From Buddleja alternifolia (lineage: Eukaryota > Streptophyta > Magnoliopsida > Lamiales > Scrophulariaceae): a stretch of 64,000 nt of DNA. Under the pieces are notes generated by a model that was given only the letters and a program-made list of their open reading frames with translations, had not been told where the DNA came from and did not search any database. Position 1 is the stretch's first letter. Each line of letters begins with the position of its first letter. The stretch lies in the NCBI GenBank assembly GCA_019426215.1, contig CM033391.1, positions 15,302,708 to 15,366,707 of the forward strand, given 5' to 3'. A program made the translations under genes and the position numbers. This document shows, piece after piece, positions 33,759 to 44,881 of the stretch.

Positions 33759-34374
33759 TGCCAAGCAATGCAAAAGCCCAACATCGTACTATTTGATCAA
33801 CCATATGCTCGGGGGACTCGTCTGTGATTATTGCCTCGGCCGATTTTATGTATTCACATAATTTTTTCATTTTTAGTCCCATACCCGTTGCTTTAAAATC
33901 ATTCTGTCCAATTTCAAAACCTAAAAGATGATGAACCAGGGCTGCATAATCCCTAAACCCATTAAACATGTGATGAATAACTACTACCCTACCGTCGACT
34001 GGTACACCCCATAGTATAGCAACGTCTTGGAGAGTAACAGTAGCCTTTCCACTTCTGAGGTGAAACGTGTTTGTCTCCGGGCGCCACCTCTCAATCAATG
34101 CAGTCACAAGTCCCATATCACATCTAAGTTGCCCACACATGGTTAACAAATAAAAGCGATAAAACCCCATTTGATGGAGTTTTTGCAATATTCGACGATG
34201 TGGTGCAATAAAATCAGCGGATTTTACCATTTTAAAATAATGACCATCTGCTCGTCTGGTTCGCATTGTTGTATCACCCCCTACCCATACTAACTCGGAC
34301 CTGTGGCTTGTCTGATCCGTCAACACACTAGGATCTACAGGCCCATATACATCACGATCGTATAAATTAGTCAT
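33688..34374 (-). CDS. Plant mobile domain (PMD/MAIN-like) protein, right arm
   Basis: Mirror partner of the left-arm frame, starting at 34374 with Met-Thr-Asn-Leu-Tyr-Asp. It matches it residue by residue apart from a few changes (for example Phe-Leu to Trp-Val near residue 28 and Arg-Val to Arg-Ile near 60). It runs further into the domain, adding KMKKLCEYIKSAEAII and a hydrophobic ARCWAF-like helix (here VRCWAFALLGIML), then stops. Full-length MAIN-like domains continue well beyond this, so both are truncated. The two genes converge and overlap at 33688-33758. Low divergence with frames kept open suggests a recent inversion duplication or repair between arms. Confidence 0.75.
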   Translation of the reverse strand: MTNLYDRDVYGPVDPSVLTDQTSHRSELVWVGGDTTMRTRRADGHYFKMVKSADFIAPHRRILQKLHQMGFYRFYLLTMCGQLRCDMGLVTALIERWRPETNTFHLRSGKATVTLQDVAILWGVPVDGRVVVIHHMFNGFRDYAALVHHLLGFEIGQNDFKATGMGLKMKKLCEYIKSAEAIITDESPEHMVDQIVRCWAFALLGIMLPVAKLMSGFCIAWRQRSWID

Positions 34375-36071
34375 CCTGCATTTATAAAGTATAGCAAGTA
34401 CAATTAGAATATAATGCATTAATTAGATTATTATCTATTATTCTTAACACTAAAAACTCAAATTTATACCTAAATTATATCGTATCAAAGTTCAATAATC
34501 AACACTAAAATTTGACTAAATTAATCAACACTTAACAAATTAAACATAAAAATTTAGCCTGTTAGCTAAATGTTATACCAAAAAATTGAAGCAATACTTA
34601 CAAATTTGTCTAAAATTATATCAAAGTTCAATCATTAAAACTAAATATCTAAATATAATGTTTAGATATTAATCCGATTTTTAGTATTTTTACATACCTA
34701 AATACCTAAACATATAATGTCTACATATATATGTAGGTTCAAAAATTAACACTAAATACTAATTTATATTGTATACACATAACAACAGTTTAAATACCTA
34801 AAAATGTTTACATATAATATTTACAAAAAATTCTAAAATACCTAAATTCTACTACAAAAATGCGAAAAATAATACCTTCAAATTTAAAATTCTACCATAA
34901 AATCCGAAATTCTACCCTAAAATCGAAACATAAACCCTATAATTGAAACATAAAGCCTAAAATTGGACATTCTATACTACAATTAACCAATAATCCCTAA
35001 AATCCTAACTTCTCCCCAAAACCCTAAATTACTCAATTATATCTAAAAAATTCGAAAATACTAAATTACTAAATCATAACTTTAGAGATAATTACTAAAT
35101 TAAATAACAATCACAAATTCTCAACAACAAACTAAAAAATTATATCTAAAAAATTATAAGCATAAAACTATAAATTAAATTAAAATAGATATTTACCTTT
35201 AATTAGAAAAAGGAGGAGAGATCAGTAGGTGAGGGAGGAGATGGGATGAGAGTTGATGAAGAAGAATGCAGTAAGAGTGTGTGGGGTTTTTTGGTCGTGA
35301 GGAAGAAGAAGAGAGAAGAGGGGAAAAGAAGAGAAAAGAAAAAGAGAGGAAGAGAGAGAGAAGAGAGGAAAGAGAGAGAGGAAAAAGAGATTTTCGGCAG
35401 AGGATTTTTTTTTTTTTTTAATATGAGTGAGGATCCGCCATTACTAATGGCGGATTCTCACACACAAAAAAACAATTGTCAGGATCCGCCATTACTAATG
35501 GCGGATCCTGACTGAGCTGACAAAATTTGTCAGGCTCCGCCATTTGTAATGGCGTAGTGTGCCATTTCCGGATCTCGTTTTATTTGTGTATTATTTATAT
35601 ATATTTTATTTAAAAGAGTATTATTTTTTAAAAAAGTCCGTTAGAAAAGTCATATTAGTTATAGAGTTAGATTAGAAGAGTGATAATTATTTTATTATGG
35701 TTGAATCTTAATCCTATTGGATACAAATTAGGCTAGTCATATTTAATTTATGTTAAGTTAGAAAAGTTTTATTAGTTATAGAGTTAGATTAGAAGAGATG
35801 CAATCTTTCTAGAATTTGGAGAAGTGCTTCTATAAACACAAGTTTTCTAGATTCTTATGATAGTTATCTTTTGTCAATAACATTTATGCTTTACATATTT
35901 CGAGTTTTCTCGAGTTATTCTTGAAGTTTGAAGGACATGTTCTTCAATTTTTTCGAAATCTATAGCTTCCGCTGCATCATAATACTTGAACTATGATTTC
36001 GGCTAATTCTGGAGAGTGTTTGTTCCGCTTCCTTCTTTATTGTACTGATATATCTCTAATATATATCAATA

Positions 36072-36912
36072 GATATCAATGATGGAGAAATTTGCATCTA
36101 GAATGAGTTTTTCTGAACTCAGCGAAGCAACAGACAGTTTCAGTGAAAACAACATCATAGCAATTGGAGAAACAGGAATAACATACAGGGGAACGCTCTC
36201 AAATGGTTGGTCTCTGGCAATTAAGAATCTATTCAATATTCCTCATCTTCAACACGAATTCCAATTTGAAATTACCATGCTTGGCACATTCAGACATAAA
36301 AATTTGATTCAAGTCATAGGCTTTTGCCATGAATTCAACGGGAGATTTATAATCTACAAGTTAATGCCAAATGGAAATCTCCACGATTGCCTTTTCTCAT
36401 CCAATATTAATATGGAATGGCCTTTGAGGGTGAAAATTGCTGTTGGAATAGCAAATGGTATAGCTTGGCTTCATCAGAATAGAGTGGTTCATCGTGGGAT
36501 TAGTGCAAAATGTGTACAATTGGATGAGAATTATGATCCAAAGATATCAGAATTTGGAAAGGCAACGACTCCAAATGGTACATTAAATGGAGAATTTTCA
36601 GTACCCGGTTCTTATGTGGAGGATATATACGGATTTGGGATGGTGCTTCTTGCGTTGGTTATGGGGAAAAAACATGAGGAGTTTATTAGCTCTTTTGAGA
36701 GTATTGATTATGGTGATATGTTTGGACTAATATCTGAATTGCAGGCAACGGGGGACTGTGAAGATGAGATGTGTCATTTCTTGAGAATTGCAAAAAACTG
36801 TGTAGAATGTGATTCAGGAAGTTGTCCAAGTATGGTGGAAGTGTACCAAATGCTAATTGATACAACAAGATATGATTGTGACACAGAGAATGAGATACAA
36901 TTTGCTAAGTAA
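36072..36912 (+). CDS. BIR1-like pseudokinase exon, copy B
   Basis: An open exon starting just after an AATAG acceptor (first Met at 36079, 277 residues). It matches the kinase domain of BIR-type receptors: LSEATDSFSENNIIA juxtamembrane motif, loop IGETGITYRG (residues 29-38), Lys49 in an AIK motif, and an HRGIS loop at 138-142 where active kinases have HRD. DFG is changed to Glu-Phe-Gly at 158-160. The activation segment is about 30 residues shorter than in BIR1, and the GYVAPEY block is missing. It should be catalytically inactive; BIR2-type family members are also pseudokinases. No stops occur, but the upstream ectodomain exon is frameshifted, so a full receptor cannot be made. The start codon within the exon could give a soluble fragment; this is unproven. 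Confidence 0.8.
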
Positions 36913-37210
36913 CACAGGATATCTACACTAATAACTAATAACGCTTGTGTTTTATGTTGAAATAAAGAGTTTACGATGGTCTTATATTTGAGAATCAGGG
37001 TGAGGCTCTGGTTTAAAGTTAACTTGTTGGAAATTTTCAACTCTTTTAATCCCTTATAAAATTCCAGCTCTAAACTCTGTATGTTTAGTTTTAAACTCCA
37101 AAAACAAATCAATTAATGGCCTCGACCAATTTAAATAGTGAAATTGTTAAATGTATGATCAAACTGGATAACGCGATGGAGCTTATTAACATATATGGTA
37201 CTGAAAAAGT
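36913..37210 (+). other. 3' flank of BIR1-like copy B
   Basis: Shared, inverted, with 57609-57305 and, in part, with 20208-20480. It is cut by the Copia LTR at about 37211. Confidence 0.7.
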
Positions 37211-37713
37211 TGATGGGTTTGAGTGTGGAGACAAATCCAAGAGTCAAGAAAGGTGAAATGGAGCCGGAGTACACTGTTGCCCACGCCCAGGCGTGCATCA
37301 CATGGCGCCCAGGCGTGGACACCACCACGCCCAGGCGTGGATCACCCGACGCCCGGGTGTGACGAGCAGAAGCTGAGCTGTTTTGGTATTTGTTGCGGCG
37401 CCTAGGCGTGCCTGTACCGACGCCTCGGCGTGGTCCCGCGCACTGGTAGCGTTAATTAGACGCATTTTTGACTTATTTGGCAAGTTTTAAGTTACCTATT
37501 GGGATTAGGGCTTTGTATCTTTGTCTCCAAGATTAGGCTACATAAGTAGATGATATTCTTTTCATTGTAATTTGTATCTCTCTCACAAGATTAATAAAAA
37601 CTCTCTAGCATAAGTCCGTGGACGTAGGCAATTTGCCGAACCACGTAAAATCGTTGTCTCTGTTTTCTTGCTTTCTTTTACTTTTAATTTCGTTCATGCG
37701 CATCGATTCCTAA
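37211..37713 (+). mobile_element. 5' LTR of Tnt1-type Copia element
   Basis: Ends 'ttcctaaca' two bases before the primer site and starts about 37211 (TGATGGGTTTGAG), where homology to the copy E flank stops. A TATA-like region, a poly-A signal (attaataaa at 37589) and a Tnt1-like U5 are present. The upstream half holds a cluster of CACGCCcaGGCGTG palindromes. Confidence 0.65.
37271..37440 (+). repeat. Cluster of CACGCC/GGCGTG palindromes in Copia LTR
   Basis: About six copies or variants of a GCGTGG-type half-site pair, each six-base arms around two bases, spaced 20-30 bases apart. They lie in the U3 part of the LTR, where Tnt1-type elements keep their enhancer repeats. Confidence 0.6.
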
Positions 37714-37715
37714 CA

Positions 37716-37727
37716 ACTGGTATCAGA
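37716..37727 (+). other. Primer-binding site (tRNA-Met)
   Basis: Tggtatcagagc, the standard Copia primer site, two bases after the LTR end. Confidence 0.9.
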
Positions 37728-37756
37728 GCACGGGTTGTAGCGTTTTGTGCGAATCC

Positions 37757-40700
37757 ATGGCGTCTGAAGATGGTAAAGTAAATATTGACAAGTTCAATGG
37801 AAAGGATTTCGGATTCTGGCGGATACAGATGGAGGATTATCTGTACCAGAAAAAACTCCATGAACCGTTGTCGGGGAAGAAGTTTGAAAAGATGATAGAT
37901 GTAGATTGGGATTTGTTGGATAGGCAAGCTTTGGGGGTTATTCGGCTGACGTTATCAAGAAACATATCGTTTAACATCTTGGAAGAGAAAACCACTGTGG
38001 CTTTGATGAAGGCGCTATCCAACATGTATGAGAAGCCATCGGCGTCGAATAAAGTCTATCTAATGAGACGTTTATTTAACTTAAGGATGACTGAAGGAGG
38101 ATCCGTGACAAATCATATCAACGTGATCATCACTCAGTTGAGTTCGGTTGATATCAATTTTAAGGACGAGGTAAAGGCTAGAATTCTATTATCTTCTTTG
38201 CCGAAAAGTTGGAGTGCGACGGTAACTTCTGTGAGTAGTTCATCTGGCCAAAGAAAGTTGAAGTTTCAGGAGATTCGGGATTTGATTTTGAGCTAGGATA
38301 TTCGCCGGAGGGAATCAGAAGAACTCACATCTGCTGCATTGAGTGCGAAAACCAGATGGAGAGGTCTTCAACGGAGTGGTCAGAATGGTAGAGGTCGATC
38401 CAAGGGGAGAGGGAAGTCAAAGCCGCGTAAAGAAACTGATTGCTGAGGCTACGGTAAGAAAGGCCATTACAAGATGGATTGTCCAGAAAAGGCGGGTCAG
38501 AATCAAAACCGGGAACATCAACAAGCAAACGCAGCAGCAGACGATGTTGGAGATGCTCTGGTTTGCTGTATTGACAGTCCAGTTGACCAATGGGTACTGG
38601 ACTCAGGTGCGTCGTTTCATGCTACTTCATGTAAGAATTATCTAACAAATTATGTTTCTGGAAAATTTGGAAAGGTTTTTCTTGCAGATGACGAACCCTT
38701 AGAAATTGTTGGTAAGGGTGATGTCGCTATAACGACGGCACAGGGAATGCAGTTGAAACTACAGAATGTGAGACATGTACTGGGTTTGAAGAAGAATTTG
38801 ATCTCAATGGGTCAAATTGACAGCGATAGATTTACTACTGTGTTTGGTGGTGGTGCATGGAAAATCACCAAGGGAAACATGGTGGTGGCACGAAGTACAA
38901 AGTCTGGAACTTTGTACACAACTGATATTATGAAAGTCGGGGCCACAGAAGATGTACATATATGGCATAGGCGACTTGGGCACATGAGTGAGAAAGGGAT
39001 GAGAATAATGGCATCCAAGGGAAAATTGCCAATTTCAAATCTATTGAGTTGGGTCTTTGCGAAGACTGTGTTCTTGGAAATCAGAAAAAGGTTAGTTTTT
39101 CCAAGGTTAGAAGAGAACCAAAGACTGAGAAATTGCAACTTGTGCACACTGATGTATGGGGACTGGCACCCGTACAGTCACTTGGAGGGTCCAGATATTA
39201 TGTCACTTTCATTGATGATTCCACTCGAAAGGTATAGGTTTATTTTCTGAAAAATAAGTCTGAAGTGTTTAGTACCTTTAAGAAGTGGAAGGCGGAAGTC
39301 GAGAATGAAACGGGGTTGAAGGTGAAGTGTCTAAGGTCGGATAATGGTGGGGAGTATGATAGCCAAGAGTTCAAAGACTATTGTGCAGAGAATGGGATCA
39401 AGATGATTAAGACCATTCCGGGGACTCCGCAGCAGAATGGGATTGCAGAGCGGATGAATAGGACTTTGAATGAGAGGGCTAGGAGCATGAGGCTTCACTC
39501 TGGGTTGCCAAAGACGTTTTGGGCTGATGCAGTGAGCACGGCGGCTTACCTCATCAATCGGGAACCTTCAGTAGTTTATCATATGTCTTGCGTAGTTCTG
39601 ATGATAGGGATAAGTTGGATCCAAAAGCACAGAAATGCTTCTTTATTGGTTATGGTGGAGAGATTTTGGCTATCGATTCTGGGATTACCGAAACAACAAG
39701 ATCATAAGGCATAAAGATGTTACGTTCAACGAGAAGGTGTTTTACAAGGATAGACTTGGGCCAGAGACTGAGGATAATGAGAAACCAAAAGCGATATTGG
39801 AAGAGATCACTGTGGATGAGGTTGCAGGAAATGGAGCTGAGAATAGGATTGAGGAAGATCCAGAGGCTCCGCAACCTACCTTGAGGAGATCGAGTAGAAC
39901 CCCCAAACCAAACATAAGATATTCCCCTTCCTTACACTATTTACTTTTGACGGATTCGGGTGAACCCGTGTCGTACAAAGAGGCAATGAGTGCAGGAGAT
40001 TTTCTCAAGTGGGAGCTAGCCATGAAAGATGAGATGAGCTCGCTTGAGAGAAATAAGACTTGGAGGTTGACTAAAATTACTGGAGGGGAAACGAGCTTTG
40101 CAGAACAAGTGGGTATTTCGGGTTAAGGATGAGCCAGATGGTAGTAAAAGGTACAAGGCGAGGTTGGTAGTCAAAGAGTTCCAACAGAAGGAAGGGATTG
40201 ACTACACTGAGATTTTTTCGCCGGTTGTCAAGTTGACTACTATATGGATGGTTCTAAGTATTGTTGTTGCAGAGGATTTACATCTTGAGCAGTTGGATGT
40301 AAAAACGGCGTTCCTTCATGGGGATTTGGAGGAAGACATTTACATGATTCAACCGGAGGGTTTTCTGGAGAATGGAAAGGAAAACCTTGTATGCAAACTA
40401 CAGAAAATTTTGTACGGATTAAAACAAGCTCCAAGACAGTGGTACAAGAAATTTGACACCTTTATGGATGGAAATGGATTTACAAGATGTCAAATGGATC
40501 ACTGTTGTTATTTTAAGAAGTTTAAGGATTGCTACATCATTTTATTGTTGTATGTCGATGGCATGTTAGTCGTTGGGTCTAATATGGGGGAAATCAAAAG
40601 GCTGAAACAACAATTGTCAAGTGAGTTTGAAATGAAGGACTTGGGGGCTGCAAATATGATTCTCGGGATGAGAATTATTCGAGATAGGTCGAGTGGGAGC

Positions 40701-41411
40701 CTCAAGCTGACTCAAGAAAGGTACATTCATAAGGTGCTTGATAGATTTGCTATCATTAATGCAAAGTCTAGAAGCACTACTTTGGGGAGTCAATTCAAAC
40801 TATGTAAGGAGCAATCACCTAAATCTGATGAGGAGCGAGAAAAGATGGCAAAGGTTCCTTATGCCTCTGCCATTGGAAGTTTGATGTACGCAATGGTGTA
40901 TACAAGGCCGGATATAGCTCATGCAGTGGGAGTCGTGAGTAGATTTATGGCTAATCCGGGTTTACAGCATTAGGAAGCAGTGAAGTGGCTACTAAGGTAT
41001 TTGAAAGGCACATCGGATGTGTGTTTGAGTTTTAAGACTAGTAGTGTCACTTTAGAGGGCTTTGTAGATGCTGACTTAGGTGGTGATCAAGATGGTCTGA
41101 AGAGCACCTCGGGCTATGTTTACACTTTAGGTGGCACAACAATTAGTTGGATGTCAAGGCTACAAAAATGTGTAGCACTTTCTACAACCGAAGCCGGTAC
41201 ATCGCTATTTCAGAGCTGGAGGATGAAGATGGTTTGGTTGAAGAATTTTCTGAGGAAATTGACAAGGAGCAACGGATTGTGCACTTTATAGTGATAGTCA
41301 AAGTGCCATTTGTTTTGGCAAAAAATTCGGTGTTTCACTCGAGGACGAAGCATATTCAATTGAATTATCATCATATCCAGAGATGATAGCCTGATGGAAC
41401 TTGAGTTGACG
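37757..41411 (+). pseudogene. Tnt1/Tork-type Copia gag-pol, decayed
   Basis: In order: Gag from the ATG at 37757 to a TAG at 38294; zinc-knuckle remnant (DCPEKAGQNQ, about 38470); protease with Asp-Ser-Gly-Ala-Ser (38600); GAG-pre-integrase with HRRLGHMSEKGM; integrase with an FIDDSTRKV motif and SDNGGEYDSQEF; reverse transcriptase with QLDVKTAFLHGDLEEDIYM and RNase H to about 41411. The frame breaks at least five times (near 38300, 38460, 39050-39240, 39600 and 40970). The catalytic YVDD of the polymerase reads Tyr-Val-Asp-Gly, which removes one metal-binding Asp. The 3' LTR is missing: the element stops at the junction with the Tat LTR. It is inserted in the 3' flank of BIR1-like copy B. 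Confidence 0.88.
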
Positions 41412-41424
41412 TTTTTTATTTTTT

Positions 41425-41929
41425 TTAGTGAAGAAACAGATAAATCAACGACTCCAGGGGGTCAAAAACCACTGAACAATACACAATGTATTATGGACTG
41501 GATGATAAAAACAAGCTGCTTAGCCCTAGTATCTAGATACAGTCGAACGTAGTTCAAATGAGTAGATTATATTATAGTAATGGCTTCGTGTTATACGAGG
41601 CAAATTCTTTGATGATATTCCGAGTGAAATTTACTCTGTATAATTAAACCGTGTTAGAGGGATTTATTGTTGTCACCCCCATAAAGAACAAGAGAGGATT
41701 TATAAGTGATGAGATAACCACTATTCATGACATGACAATTAGGCCTGCTGAGACTGAGCAGGTGTCAACTAATGATTGGATCCACATCATATGGGTCACT
41801 GGGTCGACGAACCGGGTCGGGTCGTAACCCGACCCACTAAGTCACTTATATTGTTTAAAGTAACAACAACCCAATATTGTTGACCGTTGACCATGGGAGA
41901 ATGAGGGGAGGAATATTTGACACTCATCA
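41425..41929 (-). mobile_element. 3' LTR of Tat element 1 (end-truncated)
   Basis: Direct copy of 50660-51177 with many one- and two-base losses. The CA-type boundary at 41929 abuts a purine-rich primer on the minus strand (ACTGGGGGACTAAA). About 20 bases at its outer end are missing where it joins the Copia relic, so a deletion removed the Copia 3' LTR and this LTR's tip together. Confidence 0.85.
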
Positions 41930-42223
41930 TTTAGTCCCCCAGTTTGTAGGCCTCGATGCGTACCCATTGTGCCTATGAACTATACCTACTAACTTGAGGT
42001 AACGAGCGCTTCGTACTGCTCTTCATCCATCACACTTAGGCAAATGATGGAGTATTTCCTATTATAATTTTGATTCACCTCGTTTCCTGCTTAGGTATAA
42101 GTTACGTGTCGGGTAAGGTGAGAGTGGGCAGCATCACGTGCCTTTAATACCGATAACTGCCTAGCAGTTATTTCTTATCAATTAGTGGATAGTGGGGGAA
42201 GTAATAGTAACTAGTTAGATTCC

Positions 42224-44465
42224 TTGTCTAGGACGGTAGATGACGAGGAACTAGAGATAGATGAATACGAGGCGAGTGATGAGGTGGTTGGTGAGGATAG
42301 GGGGTCTGACCACGAGGGTAATCAGGATGAGAGAGATGACGAAGAGGGATCCGAGGAAGAAGTCGTACGTAGAGTACCTCGTGTGTACCATTCCTGGAGT
42401 GGTATGCGATCCACTCAAAACCCCAGGATGATCCCAGAAATACGAGAGAGATATTATATCTCTGAGGAATTTGACATGAGGATTCCTGGCCCAAACGACC
42501 GCATAGACACTCCCCCTACCGGTTACCGAACTTTCCACCTCGCTCACTTGCAGGCTGGAGTGAGATTTCCTCTTCACCCTGCTACTGTTCGGGTCTTGTC
42601 TAGATTAGGGTTGTGCCCCACCCAACTCCTGCCTAATTCCTATAGGCACATCAATGCCTTTATCATCCTTATGCACCATTGGCAAGCGGCAGCCTCGTTA
42701 GCTCACTTCATGGAGACATTTAAATTTAGTAGATCGGGTACCGGTGATGAGGGATTCTTCTATATTTCTCCTCCTAACCCTCGTGTTCGTATCTTTAAGA
42801 AGAATACCTCCTCGTATGGAGCGTGGAAGAATAAGTATTTCTATATAGCACAACCTAAGCTTAAAAAGTGGAAGGTACCTCGTGAGTGGAGGTTGGATTT
42901 ACCTCGTCCTGAGGATATCGGGGAGGTGACTTGGGGTCCGAATTTTATCAAGGAACATTTCTGGCATTTGTATAATGCTGATTTTCTCCTCACCGAAGGG
43001 GTTTTGGTTCAGTGTCGGATAAGTCACGCTCCCATCGAATCCGAGAGAGTGGGTAAGCATCGTACTTCATCCAGTTCGTAGACTCGTAGTTTAACTCTCT
43101 TTAGTCGTACTCATCTTATTTTTGTTCTTTCAGGTATGGCAGAAAAGACGGCTCGTATGCAAAAGAACCTTGCGAAACGTGCCGCAGGGAGGACCAAACG
43201 AGGTGCCTCCGCTGCAACCGCGAGGGCACAATCTCGTGCCCCTGCCCCCAGCGGGGGTGCATCTGATGCCCCTCGTCATGATGAGCCGGTGTACGATGTC
43301 CCTCCTATTAACGAGGCAGGACCAATGCGGGAATCAGTAGTCGAAATCTCAGAGGGATCCCGTACGAACCCGTCCTCCCCCGTAGGTTCTGCTGCAGACG
43401 AATTGAGGAAGAAAAGGAGATTTGACAAGACTGGGTATAGCCCAGAACTTGGATCTAGAGCGATGGGTGAGCTTCACGAGACATCCATGGCTCGGCTTGT
43501 GGAGAAGTTCGAAGGAATCTGGATGAAGGATAGGGCAGAAGCCACAGGAGGTCGAGATCGTCCCTTCATAAATCGAGCCAAAACTACAATTACCCCGGAT
43601 TGGTGAGTTTATGATGATAGCTCCATATTCGGACCAGGGGGTCAGCTGACAGCCTCAGAGTTGATACAAGGTATCATTCTGCCCAAGGACAAGGCCAACT
43701 TCGCCACTCTCCCTCACATCCTCATCAAACAACAAGGCTTCGAGGCCACTGCAAAGGTAATAGCCTCGAACACATATATTTTATGTGTACTTATATCATT
43801 TTACTTCAGTATGTAATCTTCCTTATTTTAACGTCGGTGTCGTTGTTTTGCAGATCGCCCTCTGCTTACACCAGCTTTCCCTTGGTCTCTCCTTTTGGCG
43901 GGATCGGAGACTTACCACTGAGAATGAATTCAAGGATCAAAAGCTTAAGTTGGAGAACGAGCTGAAGGAGGTTAAGGCTGCCACGGCCGAAGCAACAAAA
44001 TTTCTCAACAATGGAAAGGCCAAGCTGGAGAAGCAATTAGACGCTCGCACATTCGAGGCCAATTCGTTGAGAGAGCAAATGAAGGAAATGCATGCAAACT
44101 TACAGCTGCTGCAAGCGAATATGCAATCAGCTAAAGAGATGGAGTTCCAATCAGGGATGGCTGAGGGCAAATCCAGGTTCTTAGCCTCAGGAGAATATCA
44201 GGAGATCAAGCAGCAGTCTCGCTTCGAAGCGGCTAGAGACTTCAAAAGCTCTGTCGCCTTAGAGAGGTTGGTTGAAGAGAAAGAGTCCGACTTTCTCTTC
44301 GATGGCTTCACAAAGGCCCTTGACTACTTGAAGAGGGAGAAGATCTTACCAGAGGACTTTGATGACGAGGATTTTGCCAGGAAGTTCGTCGCTGCTCCAC
44401 CTCTTCGAGATTCCTATGCTGATCCCGGTCCTCCAGCCATTCCCTTCCCCGAATTCGACCCCTAG
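42224..44465 (+). CDS. Antisense spliced gene of Tat element 1
   Basis: Lies on the strand opposite gag-pol, between pol and the 3' LTR. Three exons join in frame: 42224-43051, 43134-43756 and 43854-44465, with introns of 82 (phase 1) and 97 bases (phase 0), both GT-AG. About 687 residues: an acidic N-terminus, a conserved 200-residue domain with PPTGYRTFHLAHL, TQLLPNSYRHINAF and KNKYFYIA motifs, then a basic Ala/Arg-rich linker and a C-terminal coiled coil (about 43950-44300). Additional antisense ORFs are known in Tat/Retand retrotransposons; their role is unknown, though the domain has been annotated as 'putative plant transposon protein'. Two lesions: no ATG at the expected start (TTG at 42224) and one in-frame TGA at 43604-43606. 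A related copy is at 60291. Confidence 0.75.
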
Positions 44466-44881
44466 GACCAACTCCGGATATCGAGGATATGGACGAGGCG
44501 GCTCAAGCTTCGGTGGCAGAGAATGCAGAAATAATTGTTTCTGTTTTGAATATCAATTTAGTTCGTGCTTTTATTGAATGTTCAGTTGGTTTTTCATTTT
44601 TAACAACAATTTAGTAGAACGCACAATTGAATGTTTGGCTGGGTTTTCGCTTCGTGTAATTTATAGTTGACTCGCTTCGTAGAATTTATAGTTTTGACGA
44701 TTCAGTTGTTTGTGCATTTCTCATAACGAGATGTCTTGTAGATGCTGAATGTGTATGAGTATAGTGCTCTGATATCGTCAAGCCAAAAATGCATATGTAT
44801 ACCATTCGAAGCAAAAGACGAACACATATACACAAAATCGAGTTCCCCATTACAAAAAGAAGGGTAGACATCCTTTAATGT
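44466..44881. other. Spacer between antisense gene and pol end
   Basis: Contains two 'cgcttcgt-gtaatttatag' repeats at 44650-44690. No gene. Confidence 0.5.

Larger units (their letters stand above)
31821..35639. mobile_element. Palindromic Mutator-like element with very long terminal repeats
   Basis: A 3819-base element whose two halves are inverse copies: left arm about 31821-33615 (1.8 kb) and right arm about 33877-35639 (1.76 kb), around a 261-base centre. The ends read GGACTTTT and AAAAGTCC. GTTAGAAAAG is duplicated at 31811-31820 and 35640-35649, which fits the 8-11-base duplications of Mutator-like elements. Each arm has, in order, three spaced CGCCATTAGTAATGGCG hairpins (at 31906, 31957 and 32007 on the left), a CT-rich tract, a non-coding exon with a GTAAAT donor, an 820-base intron and a plant-mobile-domain reading frame. 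No transposase is present, so it would need one from elsewhere. Arms this long are far beyond the usual few hundred bases. Confidence 0.85.
29481..36071 (+). other. Intron of BIR1-like copy B, enlarged by insertions
   Basis: Joins the ectodomain exon to the kinase exon. The stretch 29980-31030 is the inverse of 63870-61555 in copy E, so it is true ancestral intron. Insertions include a MITE remnant (29567-29975), a Harbinger-like MITE (31073-31612) and the palindromic Mutator-like element (31821-35639). The 3' end 'atatatcaatag' before 36072 is a plausible acceptor; the expected donor near 29485 has changed from GT to GC. Confidence 0.65.

Noticed and set aside
31821..35639. Simple local inverted duplication of host DNA
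   Set aside because: Ten-base target duplication and a visible empty site show insertion of a discrete element.
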